From JARRJY01 sp050116415 (GTDB lineage Bacteria; Pseudomonadota; Gammaproteobacteria; UBA6429; Thiohalophilaceae): DNA of 17,013 bases. Both the position numbers and the translations under genes were made by a program. The notes below the pieces were generated by a model. That model was not told the origin of the DNA. It searched no databases and saw nothing but the letters and a program-made list of their open reading frames with translations. Below are positions 5,888 through 13,609 of the stretch, piece after piece. The stretch lies in the NCBI GenBank assembly GCA_050116415.1, contig JASFOS010000038.1:1-17013 (forward strand), written 5' to 3'. Position 1 is the first letter of the stretch. The number at the start of each line of letters is the position of its first letter.

Positions 5888-5911
5888 GGAATAAATGCGC
5901 GAATTTATTCC
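5888..5911. terminator. Inverted repeat over the end of the EVE gene
   Basis: GGAATAAAT (5888-5896) and ATTTATTCC (5903-5911) form a perfect 9-bp stem with a 6-base GCGCGA loop. It overlaps the EVE stop codon (5905-5907). No immediate T run follows on the minus strand, although an A/T-rich stretch begins about 10 bases on. It may protect the mRNA end or terminate weakly. Confidence 0.4.
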
Positions 5912-6363
5912 ATTGAGAGGATGTGTTTCCAGTGTTTAGCATCGACAGGCATCACGGAGAGGCGGTTTCCTTTGCGTAATAGCGGCATATCAGCAAGTTT
6001 TTTCTGTTCTTTTAACTCGTGCAAGGTAATGGTGCGTTTAAATTTGCGCACCAGCTTGATATCAACCATGTACCAACGCGGATTTTGCGGGTCACTTTTG
6101 GGATCGTAATACTTGCTGCTGGTTTCAAACGCGGTAAAGTCCGGGTAACTCTCTTTTACTACCTTGCAGATACCAACAATGCCCGGTTCTTTGCAGTTTG
6201 AGTGGTAAAAAAATACCTGGTCACCTTTTTTCATTTCGTCGCGCATGAAATTACGTGCCTGGTAATTACGAACCCCATCCCAGTGTTCGGTTTTGCCTGG
6301 CATGTTGGCCAGGTCATCGATACTGAAGGCATCAGGCTCGGATTTTACTAACCAGTATTTCAT
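5905..6363 (-). CDS. EVE-domain protein
   Basis: A 152-residue protein consisting of one EVE domain, a PUA-like fold related to human THYN1. The conserved opening MKYWLVKSEPDAFSIDDL, then WDGVRNYQARNFMRDEMKKG, FFYHSN and the PRWYMVDIKL stretch are all present at normal spacing. EVE domains are reported to recognise modified bases in DNA or RNA; the ligand of the bacterial single-domain form is not settled. The start is fixed by an ATGA overlap with the end of fau (4 bases), so the two are translated from one message. Its place in the zapA-6S RNA-fau cluster suggests a conserved housekeeping role rather than defence; that is inference. Confidence 0.93.
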   Translation of the reverse strand: MKYWLVKSEPDAFSIDDLANMPGKTEHWDGVRNYQARNFMRDEMKKGDQVFFYHSNCKEPGIVGICKVVKESYPDFTAFETSSKYYDPKSDPQNPRWYMVDIKLVRKFKRTITLHELKEQKKLADMPLLRKGNRLSVMPVDAKHWKHILSME

Positions 6364-6977
6364 GATTTGTTTTCTTTTGTGGTGTTTGTGAAAAACTGTA
6401 AGCCATTTTCAGTGGCGATGCCCTGCATGGGTACGTCCCAGCTGGCGTGTTCCAGCTCGGGGACTTCCTGGAAAGCATAGGCGGTGCCGATCAGGTGCGG
6501 TTTTTTCCAGAATTGTCGGTGCAACAGGAACTGCAGGGTGCGATCATAGAAGCCACCCCCCATACCCAGTCGGTTGCCCTGCTTGTCAAAGGCCACCAGC
6601 GGCATGAATATCAAATCCAGGGACTGGGCCTTGAACAAGCGATCACTATGGTGATGTTGCGGTTCAGGGATCGCGAAACGGTTTTCAATCAGGGGGGTAT
6701 CGGGGGTATACGGCGCAAACCACATCTTACGGCTGTTGCGCAGCCCCAGTACCGGTAAATAGCAGTGTTTGTTCAGCGCCCAGCCCAGGGTAATCAGGCT
6801 GCTGATATCCATTTCGCCCTCGTTGGGTAAATAAAATGCGATATGCTGGCTATTGAGAAATAATGAGGATGAGGCGATATGCTGGTTTAACAGTCCGGCC
6901 GCATCAATGCGCTGGTGCAGGCTCAGGGCGCTGCGTTGTTGACGCATCCGGTTTCTGATGTCGTTGCGTGAATTCAT
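6360..6977 (-). CDS. fau: 5-formyltetrahydrofolate cyclo-ligase
   Basis: This enzyme (EC 6.3.3.2; also called ygfA or MTHFS) converts 5-formyl-THF to 5,10-methenyl-THF with ATP, returning an inhibitory folate store to one-carbon metabolism. The family signature FDKQGNRLGMGGGFYDR spans residues 130-146, and the basic N-terminal helix RNRMRQQRSALS is present. Length with the chosen start is 205 residues, normal for the family. The open frame continues to an ATG at 7103, but that extension runs through the 6S RNA and has no family similarity, so MNSRNDIRNR starting at 6977 is taken as the true start. No strong Shine-Dalgarno sequence is seen. The gene may be cotranscribed with 6S RNA as in E. 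coli, and its stop overlaps the EVE start. Confidence 0.95.
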   Translation of the reverse strand: MNSRNDIRNRMRQQRSALSLHQRIDAAGLLNQHIASSSLFLNSQHIAFYLPNEGEMDISSLITLGWALNKHCYLPVLGLRNSRKMWFAPYTPDTPLIENRFAIPEPQHHHSDRLFKAQSLDLIFMPLVAFDKQGNRLGMGGGFYDRTLQFLLHRQFWKKPHLIGTAYAFQEVPELEHASWDVPMQGIATENGLQFFTNTTKENKS

Positions 6978-7000
6978 GCTGTCATGGTTATTATTAAGGT

Positions 7001-7185
7001 GGACGCACCCCGTAGATACCGTCGCGGTCGTTGCCTTGAACCAACGGTTCAAGTGGGTGCGTTGTTGATGCATCAGGCTTTCCGCTACATGGCGGACTTG
7101 CACACAACATCGAACGCGGCTCCCGGGGGATGTATTTAAGGCTCAAGGGTACTCAGACCAGCTAACGAATACCACAGGGGCGTCC
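7001..7185 (-). ncRNA. ssrS: 6S RNA
   Basis: 6S RNA mimics an open promoter, binds sigma-70 RNA polymerase and dampens transcription in stationary phase. On the minus strand the 185-base segment begins GGACGC and ends GCGTCC, forming the terminal stem. Internal blocks align well with E. coli 6S RNA: CCCTTGAGCC, GGGAGCCGCG, GTCCGCC..GCGGAAAGCC, then the CTTGAACC-(GTT)-GGTTCAAGG hairpin, and finally GCGACGGTATCTACGG. Length and position between zapA and fau match the conserved gammaproteobacterial arrangement. Exact ends are estimated from the terminal stem. Confidence 0.95.
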
Positions 7186-7192
7186 AGAACAA

Positions 7193-7198
7193 ATGATA
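7193..7198 (-). promoter_or_regulatory. Putative -10 of the 6S RNA promoter
   Basis: TATCAT on the minus strand ends seven bases before the predicted 6S RNA 5' end at 7185. It lies between the zapA stop and the RNA. A clear -35 was not found at the standard spacing. Confidence 0.5.
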
Positions 7199-7229
7199 CT
7201 CAAAGATAGGCCGGAATTACCAGCGGGAA

Positions 7230-7547
7230 TCAGATTTCTATCTGTTGACTTTTGTACAAGGCATCTTCAATTTTTTCCTGGATACCTTTTAGGCGGCTGC
7301 TGATATTGGTATCCAGCAAGTCGCTGCCTTGCCCCTGGGTGAGCAGTTCGTGGGAAATATTCAACGCGGCCATGACCGCGATGCGATCGGAACCAACGAT
7401 TTTGCCCGCATCACGGATTTCACGCATTTTGCGATCCAGGTAGTCGGCGGAGCGCATCAGGTCATGTTGCTCGTCTTCCGGGCAGGCGACCAGGTATTCC
7501 TTGTCCAGGATATGTACGGTGATGCCTTTATTGGTATTTCTACTCAT
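7230..7547 (-). CDS. zapA: Cell division protein ZapA
   Basis: ZapA binds FtsZ and bundles its protofilaments, stabilising the Z-ring at midcell. The 105-residue protein has the family pattern: an N-terminal globular part with VHILDKEYLVACPEDEQHDLMRSADYLD (residues 11-38), then the RIAVMAALNISHELL helix. A C-terminal coiled-coil segment follows (IQEKIEDALYKSQQIEI). It overlaps the upstream TIGR02449-like gene by 8 bases, implying translational coupling. The 6S RNA follows 44 bases after its stop, as in related bacteria. Confidence 0.95.
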   Translation of the reverse strand: MSRNTNKGITVHILDKEYLVACPEDEQHDLMRSADYLDRKMREIRDAGKIVGSDRIAVMAALNISHELLTQGQGSDLLDTNISSRLKGIQEKIEDALYKSQQIEI

Positions 7548-7746
7548 CTTCCAGTGCCTTCAAGCGATTGATCATGGCCTCGACGCGTGTTTTGGCCATT
7601 TCGGTCTTTTCCATCAGGCTATTGCGCTCTGTAATCAGCGATGTCTGGCTATCACGCAGGGTCTTGTTTTCCTGCTGCAGACGGTCGACAGCCTTGATGA
7701 GATCGTCAACACGGGATTCGAGTTTTTTAAGGTCTAATTCATCCAT
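7540..7746 (-). CDS. TIGR02449 family coiled-coil protein (ZapB-like)
   Basis: A 68-residue, highly charged protein predicted to be one continuous coiled coil, with hydrophobic residues repeating every 3-4 positions from LKKLESRVDDLIKAVDRL to MINRLKALEDE. The sequence and its position directly before zapA fit the TIGR02449 family of small proteins. These are often annotated as ZapB-like cell-division factors, though direct evidence for the family is thin. The start ATG has no recognisable Shine-Dalgarno sequence. The 8-base overlap with zapA supports a shared role in Z-ring assembly (inference). Confidence 0.85.
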   Translation of the reverse strand: MDELDLKKLESRVDDLIKAVDRLQQENKTLRDSQTSLITERNSLMEKTEMAKTRVEAMINRLKALEDE

Positions 7747-7833
7747 TGGCGTAGTTCGTTGTTATGGTTGCCAGCAAGTATTCTCGAGAACTCCAATATA
7801 GAGCGGCAGGCTGGCAGGGTCAACGGCTGAATC

Positions 7834-7868
7834 CGCCACAACGGCGTTCTTATGGCGAGTTTGTGGCG
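7834..7868. promoter_or_regulatory. Inverted repeat upstream of ygfB
   Basis: CGCCACAA (7834-7841) and TTGTGGCG (7861-7868) form a perfect 8-bp inverted repeat with a 19-base spacer, 46 bases before the ygfB start. It lies in the divergent control region of the zapA and ygfB clusters. No known operator was recognised. Confidence 0.4.
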
Positions 7869-7899
7869 CTGTGCCATATGCTGTGGGCAGCAACCCATG

Positions 7900-7913
7900 T
7901 ATTATATATAAGT
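7900..7913 (+). promoter_or_regulatory. AT box directly before ygfB, possible -10 of a leaderless message
   Basis: TATTATATATAAGT runs right up to the ygfB ATG at 7914. It contains TATTAT and TATATA hexamers but no purine-rich ribosome site. If it is a -10, transcription would start at or near the ATG. No matching -35 was found, so this is tentative. Confidence 0.3.
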
Positions 7914-8486
7914 ATGAGCAAAGAATTACCCGATTATGATGTAGTGGCTGACGCGGTAAACCGCGCCGGCCTGGAAAGTAGCGCGGCCGAGTGCCATGGT
8001 GGTTTGACGGCCCTGTTATGCACGGTGGAAAACCTCAACCCGGCCCAGTGGCTGGCGCTGTATGTCTCGGCTGAGAAAGCCAAGGAACTGCCCCAGGATG
8101 TGCTCGCGGTGCTGGGCGAAATGTTCAAGGCGACGGCTGAACAGCTTGATGACGCCGACTTTGACTTCCAGCTATTGTTGCCAACGGATGACTCGATCCT
8201 GGATGCCCGGGTCGAGGCCATCAGTGACTGGGCGCAGGGGTATTTGATGGGCCTGGGACTTGGCGGTGTGGCTGATGTGGCCAATTTACCCGGGGATTTA
8301 CCCGAACTGGTACAGGATTTTATCAAGATCAGCCGGGCCGATTCGTTATCGCTGGATGATGAAGAAGCTTCGGAAAACGCCTTCGCCGAGATTGTTGAAT
8401 ACATGCGGGTTGGCGCATTGATGTTTCGCCAGGAAATGAAAAGCTTGCATGCCGCAGGTAAAGATAATCCAAAACAACTCCATTGA
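7914..8486 (+). CDS. ygfB: YgfB / UPF0149 family protein
   Basis: A 190-residue acidic, mostly helical protein of the UPF0149 (YgfB/YecA) family. Recognisable parts are ECHGGLTALLC near residue 25, the FDFQLLLPTDD stretch, ISDWAQGYLMGLGLGG and the C-terminal IVEYMRVGALM. There is no SEC-type C-terminal metal-binding tail, which separates it from the YecA branch. Molecular function is not firmly known; in Pseudomonas aeruginosa YgfB has been linked to control of peptidoglycan-recycling and beta-lactamase genes. The start MSKELPDYD at 7914 is chosen by alignment with E. coli YgfB; the open frame extends to 7764 but that part has no family similarity. It is first in the ygfB-pepP-ubiH-ubiI operon and ends just before pepP. 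Confidence 0.93.
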   Translation: MSKELPDYDVVADAVNRAGLESSAAECHGGLTALLCTVENLNPAQWLALYVSAEKAKELPQDVLAVLGEMFKATAEQLDDADFDFQLLLPTDDSILDARVEAISDWAQGYLMGLGLGGVADVANLPGDLPELVQDFIKISRADSLSLDDEEASENAFAEIVEYMRVGALMFRQEMKSLHAAGKDNPKQLH

Positions 8487-8493
8487 ACATGTT

Positions 8494-9798
8494 ATGAACG
8501 GCCAGGAATTTGTAAAACGTCGTAAACAACTGATGCAGATGATGGGTGACAGCGCGGTGGCGATTTTGCCCGCGGCACCGGTTCGAATTCGTAATCGTGA
8601 TGTCGAATACCACTATCGTCCGGATAGTGATTTTTATTATCTGACCGGTTTCCCGGAGCCTGAAGCGGTGGCCGTGATCGTGCCGGGGCGTGAACATGGT
8701 GAATATATCCTGTTCTGCCGCGAGAATGACCCGGACATGGAAACCTGGAATGGCCCGCGTGCCGGCCAGGATGGGGCCGTGACCGATTACAAGGCGGACG
8801 ATTCGTTTCCCATTGACGATATCGATGACATTCTGCCGGGTTTGCTGGAGAACAAGGAACGCGTGTTCTATACCATGGGTACCCACCCGGATTTTGACCA
8901 GCGCCTGATCGGCTGGGTAAACCGGCTACGCACCAAGGAACGTGCCGGGGTGCATACCCCCAGCGAGTTTGTCGCGCTGGACCATATTCTGCATGACATG
9001 CGCCTGTTTAAAAGCAGTCATGAAGTAAAGGCCATGCGCAAGGCGGCCAGCATTTCCGCCAGGGCACATTGTCGTGCCATGCAGATTTGTAAACCGGGCG
9101 TAAAGGAGTATCAACTGGAAGCCGAGTTGCTGCATCAATTCATGAAACAAGGCGCGCGTTTCCCGGCCTATTCATCCATCGTCGGTGGCGGCAAGAATGG
9201 CTGTATCCTGCATTACGTGGACAACCGCGAAGCGTTGAAGAATGGTGACCTGGTGTTGATCGATGCCGGTGCCGAGTTCGATTACTATGCGGCGGATATC
9301 TCGCGGACGTTTCCGGTCAACGGTCGTTTCAGCAAGGAGCAGCGCGTGTTGTACTCGATCGTGCTGGAAGCCCAGCTGGCGGCGATTGAAAAGGTCAGGC
9401 CGGGCAATCACTGGAACGATCCCCATGAGGCCGCGGTTGAAGTGATCACACGGGGCCTGGTTGATATCGGCTTGCTCACGGGCAAGGTCGATAAACTGAT
9501 CGAGGATGAGACCTACAAGCGATTCTACATGCACCGTACCGGCCATTGGCTGGGCATGGATGTGCATGACGTCGGTGATTACAAGATTGACGATGAGTGG
9601 CGTGTACTGGAGCCGGGTATGGTGATGACGGTTGAGCCGGGACTCTACATTGCCGAAGCGGAAGATATCGATCCCAAGTGGTGGAACATCGGCATTCGCA
9701 TCGAAGATGATGTACTGGTGACCCGGGACGGCTATGAAGTGCTGACCGAGGGTGTTCCCAAGCAACCCGATGAAGTCGAAGCCCTGATGGCCGGCTAA
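8494..9798 (+). CDS. pepP: Xaa-Pro aminopeptidase P
   Basis: PepP (EC 3.4.11.9) removes the N-terminal residue from peptides with proline in second position. It has an N-terminal creatinase-like domain (EYHYRPDSDFYYLTGFPEPE, 38-57) and a C-terminal pita-bread domain. The five dinuclear-metal ligands are all present: Asp257 (LIDAG), Asp268 (ADISRTFP), His351 (HRTGHWLG), Glu381 (VEPGLY) and Glu404 (IRIEDD). With the start at 8494 the protein has 434 residues, close to the E. coli enzyme. The frame also holds an ATG at 8449 inside ygfB, but MNGQEFVKRR aligns with the family N-terminus. The Shine-Dalgarno sequence is poor for both, so translation may depend on coupling with ygfB. GGGAG and ubiH follow immediately. 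Confidence 0.96.
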   Translation: MNGQEFVKRRKQLMQMMGDSAVAILPAAPVRIRNRDVEYHYRPDSDFYYLTGFPEPEAVAVIVPGREHGEYILFCRENDPDMETWNGPRAGQDGAVTDYKADDSFPIDDIDDILPGLLENKERVFYTMGTHPDFDQRLIGWVNRLRTKERAGVHTPSEFVALDHILHDMRLFKSSHEVKAMRKAASISARAHCRAMQICKPGVKEYQLEAELLHQFMKQGARFPAYSSIVGGGKNGCILHYVDNREALKNGDLVLIDAGAEFDYYAADISRTFPVNGRFSKEQRVLYSIVLEAQLAAIEKVRPGNHWNDPHEAAVEVITRGLVDIGLLTGKVDKLIEDETYKRFYMHRTGHWLGMDVHDVGDYKIDDEWRVLEPGMVMTVEPGLYIAEAEDIDPKWWNIGIRIEDDVLVTRDGYEVLTEGVPKQPDEVEALMAG

Positions 9799-9811
9799 AG
9801 GGAGACAGGCA

Positions 9812-11074
9812 ATGCGCGATACCTATTTTGATTATGACCTGATCATTGTCGGTGGCGGCCTGGTCGGGGCGAGCCTCGCCTGTGCGCTGGGTGACAGCAA
9901 GTTGCGCATCGCTGTCATCGAGGCCGCGCCATTTGTTACAGACACAGCGCAAAACCTGCAACCGCGTTTCGACGCCCGTACCGTGGCCCTGGCGCAGGGC
10001 TCACAGCAAATATTTTCCAGCATGGGCTTGTGGCAGCAAATCGAACAACTGGGTGTTGCGCCCATTAAAAAGATTCATATTTCCGATCGTGGCCATGCCG
10101 GTATTACCCGCCTGGATAGTGAGCAGGAGAAGGTTGAGGCGCTTGGCTATGTGGTTGAAATGCGGGTCCTGGGCAAAGTACTGACCGAGCGCCTGGCCAG
10201 TTTCAGCAACATCGAGTTGCTATGTCCCGCCCGGCTGAAAAGCCTGGCGTTTTCCGCTGCCTCGGCGGAAGTGGGCATTGAACATCAGGGACATGACAAG
10301 ACCCTGCGCACCCCGTTAGTGGTGGCGGCTGACGGTGGCCAGTCGATGGCGCGCCAGCTGAGCGGTGTTAACGTGTTTGAAACAGACTACGGCCAGCATG
10401 CGGTGATTGCCAATGTCGCGGTAGACGCGCCCCATCACAACGTGGCCTATGAGCGCTTTACCGATAGCGGACCCATGGCATTACTACCTTTATCCCCAGA
10501 CCAGGAAAACGATCATGTCTACGCACTGGTATGGACAGTGAGCAGCAAGCAGAGCGAAGAAGTGGCGGGCTGGGATGACAGGACTTTTCTGCAACAGTTA
10601 CAGCAACGCTTTGGTAACCGGGCAGGTCACTTTGTCAAAGCCAGTACGCGCCATGTCTATCCCTTGAAGTTCATGCAGGCACGTGAACATGTGCGCCCGC
10701 ACCTGGCGTTTATCGGCAATGCCGCCCATACCCTGCACCCGGTGGCCGGGCAGGGCTTTAACCTGGGTTTGCGTGATGTAGCCAGCCTGGCGCAGGTACT
10801 GGTTGAGGCCTCCAGCAACAACATGCCGTTAGGTGACCTGCGGGTTTTAAAACACTATGCACAGTGGCGTAAACGCGATCACTGGCAGACCTCGCTGGTG
10901 ACCGATGGCCTGGTGAGACTGTTCAGCTCCAAACTGCCGCCGTTGATGCTGGCCCGCAACGTTGGCCTGGTGATGATGGACCTGTGTCCACCGTTAAAAC
11001 ACGTGATGGCACGTCATGCCATGGGTTACGTTGGCAAGTTGTCACGGCTGGCGCGAGGCTTACCGTTACCATGA
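9812..11074 (+). CDS. ubiH: 2-octaprenyl-6-methoxyphenol hydroxylase UbiH
   Basis: A class A flavoprotein monooxygenase that hydroxylates the aromatic ring during ubiquinone synthesis (C1 position in E. coli). The 420-residue protein has the FAD/NAD-binding motif IVGGGLVGA with glycines 14, 16 and 19. The second FAD motif is IGNAAHTLHPVAGQGFNLGLRD; Asn in place of the usual Asp of GD is normal for UbiH and helps separate it from UbiI. GGGAG stands 7 bases before the ATG. It sits 13 bases after pepP and overlaps ubiI by 4 bases (ATGA), as expected of the conserved pepP-ubiH-ubiI operon. Confidence 0.96.
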   Translation: MRDTYFDYDLIIVGGGLVGASLACALGDSKLRIAVIEAAPFVTDTAQNLQPRFDARTVALAQGSQQIFSSMGLWQQIEQLGVAPIKKIHISDRGHAGITRLDSEQEKVEALGYVVEMRVLGKVLTERLASFSNIELLCPARLKSLAFSAASAEVGIEHQGHDKTLRTPLVVAADGGQSMARQLSGVNVFETDYGQHAVIANVAVDAPHHNVAYERFTDSGPMALLPLSPDQENDHVYALVWTVSSKQSEEVAGWDDRTFLQQLQQRFGNRAGHFVKASTRHVYPLKFMQAREHVRPHLAFIGNAAHTLHPVAGQGFNLGLRDVASLAQVLVEASSNNMPLGDLRVLKHYAQWRKRDHWQTSLVTDGLVRLFSSKLPPLMLARNVGLVMMDLCPPLKHVMARHAMGYVGKLSRLARGLPLP

Positions 11075-12297
11075 GTGGTCAATCACATAACTATGACGTG
11101 ATCATTGTCGGTGGCGGCATGGTGGGCAGTACGCTGGCCTGTGCCCTGGGTGAAAACAATTTTTCTGTTGCGCTGGTCGATACCCACAAGCCGGTACTGT
11201 CTTGGCCTGAACAGGGCTATGACCTGCGTGTATCGGCGTTAACCCGCGCCAGCCAACAAATACTCGAGACCCTACATGTCTGGCCACGTATGCAAGCGGA
11301 GCGCATCAGTGCCTTTCGTGAAATGCATGTCTGGGATGCCGGGGGTGAAGGGGTACTGCACTTTGACAGCGCCGAACTGGGCGAAGCCACGCTTGGCCAC
11401 ATTGTAGAAAACCGGGTTACCCTCAAGGCCCTGCATCAACAACTGGCTACGCTTGAACAGGTTGAGTTGGTTACCGAGGTTCAGGCAACGTCACTGGATA
11501 TAGAGGCACAACATGCCTCTCTCAGTTTGAGTAATGGCAGCATATTGAAAGCCAGGCTGGTGGTTGCGGCTGATGGCAGTCGCTCCTGGGTACGCCAGCA
11601 GCGTGCTATCAGTGTCAGGGGCTGGGATTATGACCAGGCGGCACTGGTCAGCTATGTCAAAACCGCTCGCTCCCACCAGGAGACCGCCTGGCAACGTTTC
11701 TTGCCCAACGGTCCTTTGGCGTTTTTACCGCTGCCTGATGGTTACAGTTCCATTGTCTGGTCGACCTCACCCGAGCAGGCCGAGCAGTTAAAAAACTTGC
11801 CGGAGGATCATTTTGCCATCGAGTTACAGGCCGCCTTCGAAGAACAACTGGGTGAAATCACCGAGGTTGGACCACGCGCCACTTTCCCGTTACGCTTTTT
11901 TGAAACCAACGCCTACGTTGAGCCACGCCTGGCCCTGGTGGGTGATGCGGCGCATACCATCCATCCGCTGGCCGGCCAGGGTGTGAACCTGGGGATGGCG
12001 GATGCGGCGTCACTGGCAGAAGTCCTGAGTGCCGCCAGGCAGGCTAAAAAAGATATCGGTCGACTGGATGTGTTACGCAAGTATGAGCGTTGGCGCCGGG
12101 CTGATAATCGCAGCATGTTGATGGCCATGGATGGTTTTAAACGTTTGTTCAGCAACCAGTCTTCGTTGCTGGGCTGGTTACGCAATAGCGGAATGAACCT
12201 GGTACAACATACGCCGCTGATAAAAAACACCCTGGTGCGTCATGCCATGGGGTTATCCGGTGAACAGCCCAGGCTTGCCAAAGGCATACAACTATAA
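11071..12297 (+). CDS. ubiI: UbiH/UbiF/VisC-type FAD hydroxylase, probably UbiI
   Basis: A paralogue of UbiH and also a class A flavin monooxygenase. It has IVGGGMVGST (glycines 14, 16, 19) and the intact second motif LVGDAAHTIHPLAGQGVNLG. The position right after ubiH corresponds to E. coli ubiI (visC), which performs C5 hydroxylation in aerobic ubiquinone synthesis. Substrate specificity among UbiI, UbiF and UbiL-like enzymes is not certain from sequence alone. The start at 11071 is set by the ATGA overlap with ubiH; the open frame reaches back to 10984, but that part is inside ubiH and adds an unrelated 29 residues. Length is 408 residues. Confidence 0.92.
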   Translation: MSGQSHNYDVIIVGGGMVGSTLACALGENNFSVALVDTHKPVLSWPEQGYDLRVSALTRASQQILETLHVWPRMQAERISAFREMHVWDAGGEGVLHFDSAELGEATLGHIVENRVTLKALHQQLATLEQVELVTEVQATSLDIEAQHASLSLSNGSILKARLVVAADGSRSWVRQQRAISVRGWDYDQAALVSYVKTARSHQETAWQRFLPNGPLAFLPLPDGYSSIVWSTSPEQAEQLKNLPEDHFAIELQAAFEEQLGEITEVGPRATFPLRFFETNAYVEPRLALVGDAAHTIHPLAGQGVNLGMADAASLAEVLSAARQAKKDIGRLDVLRKYERWRRADNRSMLMAMDGFKRLFSNQSSLLGWLRNSGMNLVQHTPLIKNTLVRHAMGLSGEQPRLAKGIQL

Positions 12298-12318
12298 AAA
12301 TAACACAAGGAGCCGGTT

Positions 12319-13554
12319 ATGGAGCTACTGAATGCGGCCGCCGTACTCATTACACTCGCCGCCGTTTTTGGCTTTATTAATGCCCGTTTTTTCAAACTGC
12401 CGACCACTATCGGCATTATGCTGATTTCGCTGGTTTGTTCACTGGCCCTGATCATCACCGAAAAACTGGGGTTGGCCGATGTCAGTAGTCCAGCCCGGCA
12501 GTTACTGCAAAGTATCGACTTTCATGAAACCCTGATGCAGGGCATGTTAAGTTTCCTGCTGTTTGCCGGTGCCTTGCATGTCAACCTTGAAGACCTGGCC
12601 AGGCAGAAATGGGTCATAGTCATCCTGGCTACTTTTGGCGTGATTACCTCGACCTTTTTGATTGGCTCATTGAGCTGGTTCGTGCTTGATGCACTGGGAC
12701 TGACTATTCCCTATATCTATGCCTTGTTGTTTGGTGCCCTGATATCACCCACCGATCCCATCGCGGTAATGGGCATTCTCAAACAGGCGGGGGTGAGTAA
12801 AAGCCTGGAGACCAAGATCGTTGGCGAGTCATTGTTCAATGATGGCGTGGGGGTGGTGGTGTTCCTGGTCTTGCTGGGTATTGCCAGCAGCGGCCAGACC
12901 CCAACACCGGCTTCCATCGGCCTGTTGTTTGCGCACGAAGCGTTAGGCGGTATGGTTTTTGGCCTGGTTACCGGCTGGCTGGCATTCTGGATGCTCAAAA
13001 ATCTCAATAATTACCAGGTTGAAATCCTCATAACGCTATCACTGGTGATGGGGGGGTATGCACTAGCCAACGCTTTCCATCTCTCGGGACCCATTGCCAT
13101 GGTGGTAGCAGGTTTGCTGATCGGTAACCAGGGGCGCAGTTTTGCCATGTCCCATGCTACCCGTGAACACCTGGATACTTTCTGGGAACTGCTGGATGAA
13201 ATTCTCAATGCGGTATTGTTTGTCCTGATGGGACTGGAAGTGTTGATACTCAGTTTCGAGCAGGAGTACCTGCTGGCGGCGCTGACCATTATCCCCATCG
13301 TGTTGCTGGCCCGCTTCACCAGTATTGGCCTGCCTATTTCAGTGATGCGTTTTTTCCGCGAGTTCAGTCCACGGGTCATCGAGATGATGACCTGGGGTGG
13401 CTTGCGCGGCGGGATATCCATCGCCCTGGCGCTGTCCCTGCCACTGGGTGGCGAACGTGACATCATTGTCGCCATTACCTACGTGATAGTGGTATTTTCA
13501 ATTTTTGTGCAGGGTCTGACAGTCGGGTCATTGGCATCTGGCCAGAAAAGATAA
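12319..13554 (+). CDS. CPA1-type Na+/H+ antiporter
   Basis: An integral inner-membrane protein of 411 residues with about 12 hydrophobic segments. Family hallmarks are SPTDPIAV around residues 143-150 (Thr145, Asp146, Pro147) and ESLFNDGVGVV with Glu170, Asn174 and the ion-binding Asp175. The arginine-bearing WGGLRGGISIALAL helix lies near residue 370. These place it in the CPA1 NhaP/NHE branch, which expels Na+ (sometimes K+ or Li+) in exchange for protons. It lacks a long cytoplasmic C-terminal regulatory domain. AAGGAG precedes the ATG. It follows ubiI by 21 bases without a visible terminator, so it may be the last or an extra gene of the ubi operon. Ion preference cannot be read. Confidence 0.92.
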   Translation: MELLNAAAVLITLAAVFGFINARFFKLPTTIGIMLISLVCSLALIITEKLGLADVSSPARQLLQSIDFHETLMQGMLSFLLFAGALHVNLEDLARQKWVIVILATFGVITSTFLIGSLSWFVLDALGLTIPYIYALLFGALISPTDPIAVMGILKQAGVSKSLETKIVGESLFNDGVGVVVFLVLLGIASSGQTPTPASIGLLFAHEALGGMVFGLVTGWLAFWMLKNLNNYQVEILITLSLVMGGYALANAFHLSGPIAMVVAGLLIGNQGRSFAMSHATREHLDTFWELLDEILNAVLFVLMGLEVLILSFEQEYLLAALTIIPIVLLARFTSIGLPISVMRFFREFSPRVIEMMTWGGLRGGISIALALSLPLGGERDIIVAITYVIVVFSIFVQGLTVGSLASGQKR

Positions 13555-13609
13555 GCCGCGGGAAGACAGTGAGCATTTCAGGATTAACGTTAAACAGGTA
13601 GTCGAGCAA

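Larger units (their letters stand above)
5199..5904. other. AT-rich gene-free region with phased A-tracts
   Basis: No credible gene lies in these 706 bases. The left part, about 5240-5545, is extremely AT-rich with at least 13 AnTn tracts. Their A-to-T junctions lie near 5323, 5334, 5376, 5384, 5395, 5415, 5426, 5447, 5480, 5490, 5508, 5530 and 5540. Most gaps are close to multiples of 10.5 bp, the pattern expected of intrinsically curved DNA. The right part, 5550-5904, is less extreme and holds several inverted repeats (5577-5596, 5763-5797, 5888-5911). It contains the upstream region of the histone-like gene and the downstream region of the EVE gene. Confidence 0.75.

Noticed and set aside
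9172..9765. Minus-strand frame of 197 codons inside pepP
   Set aside because: Shadow of a gene with all five metal ligands conserved.
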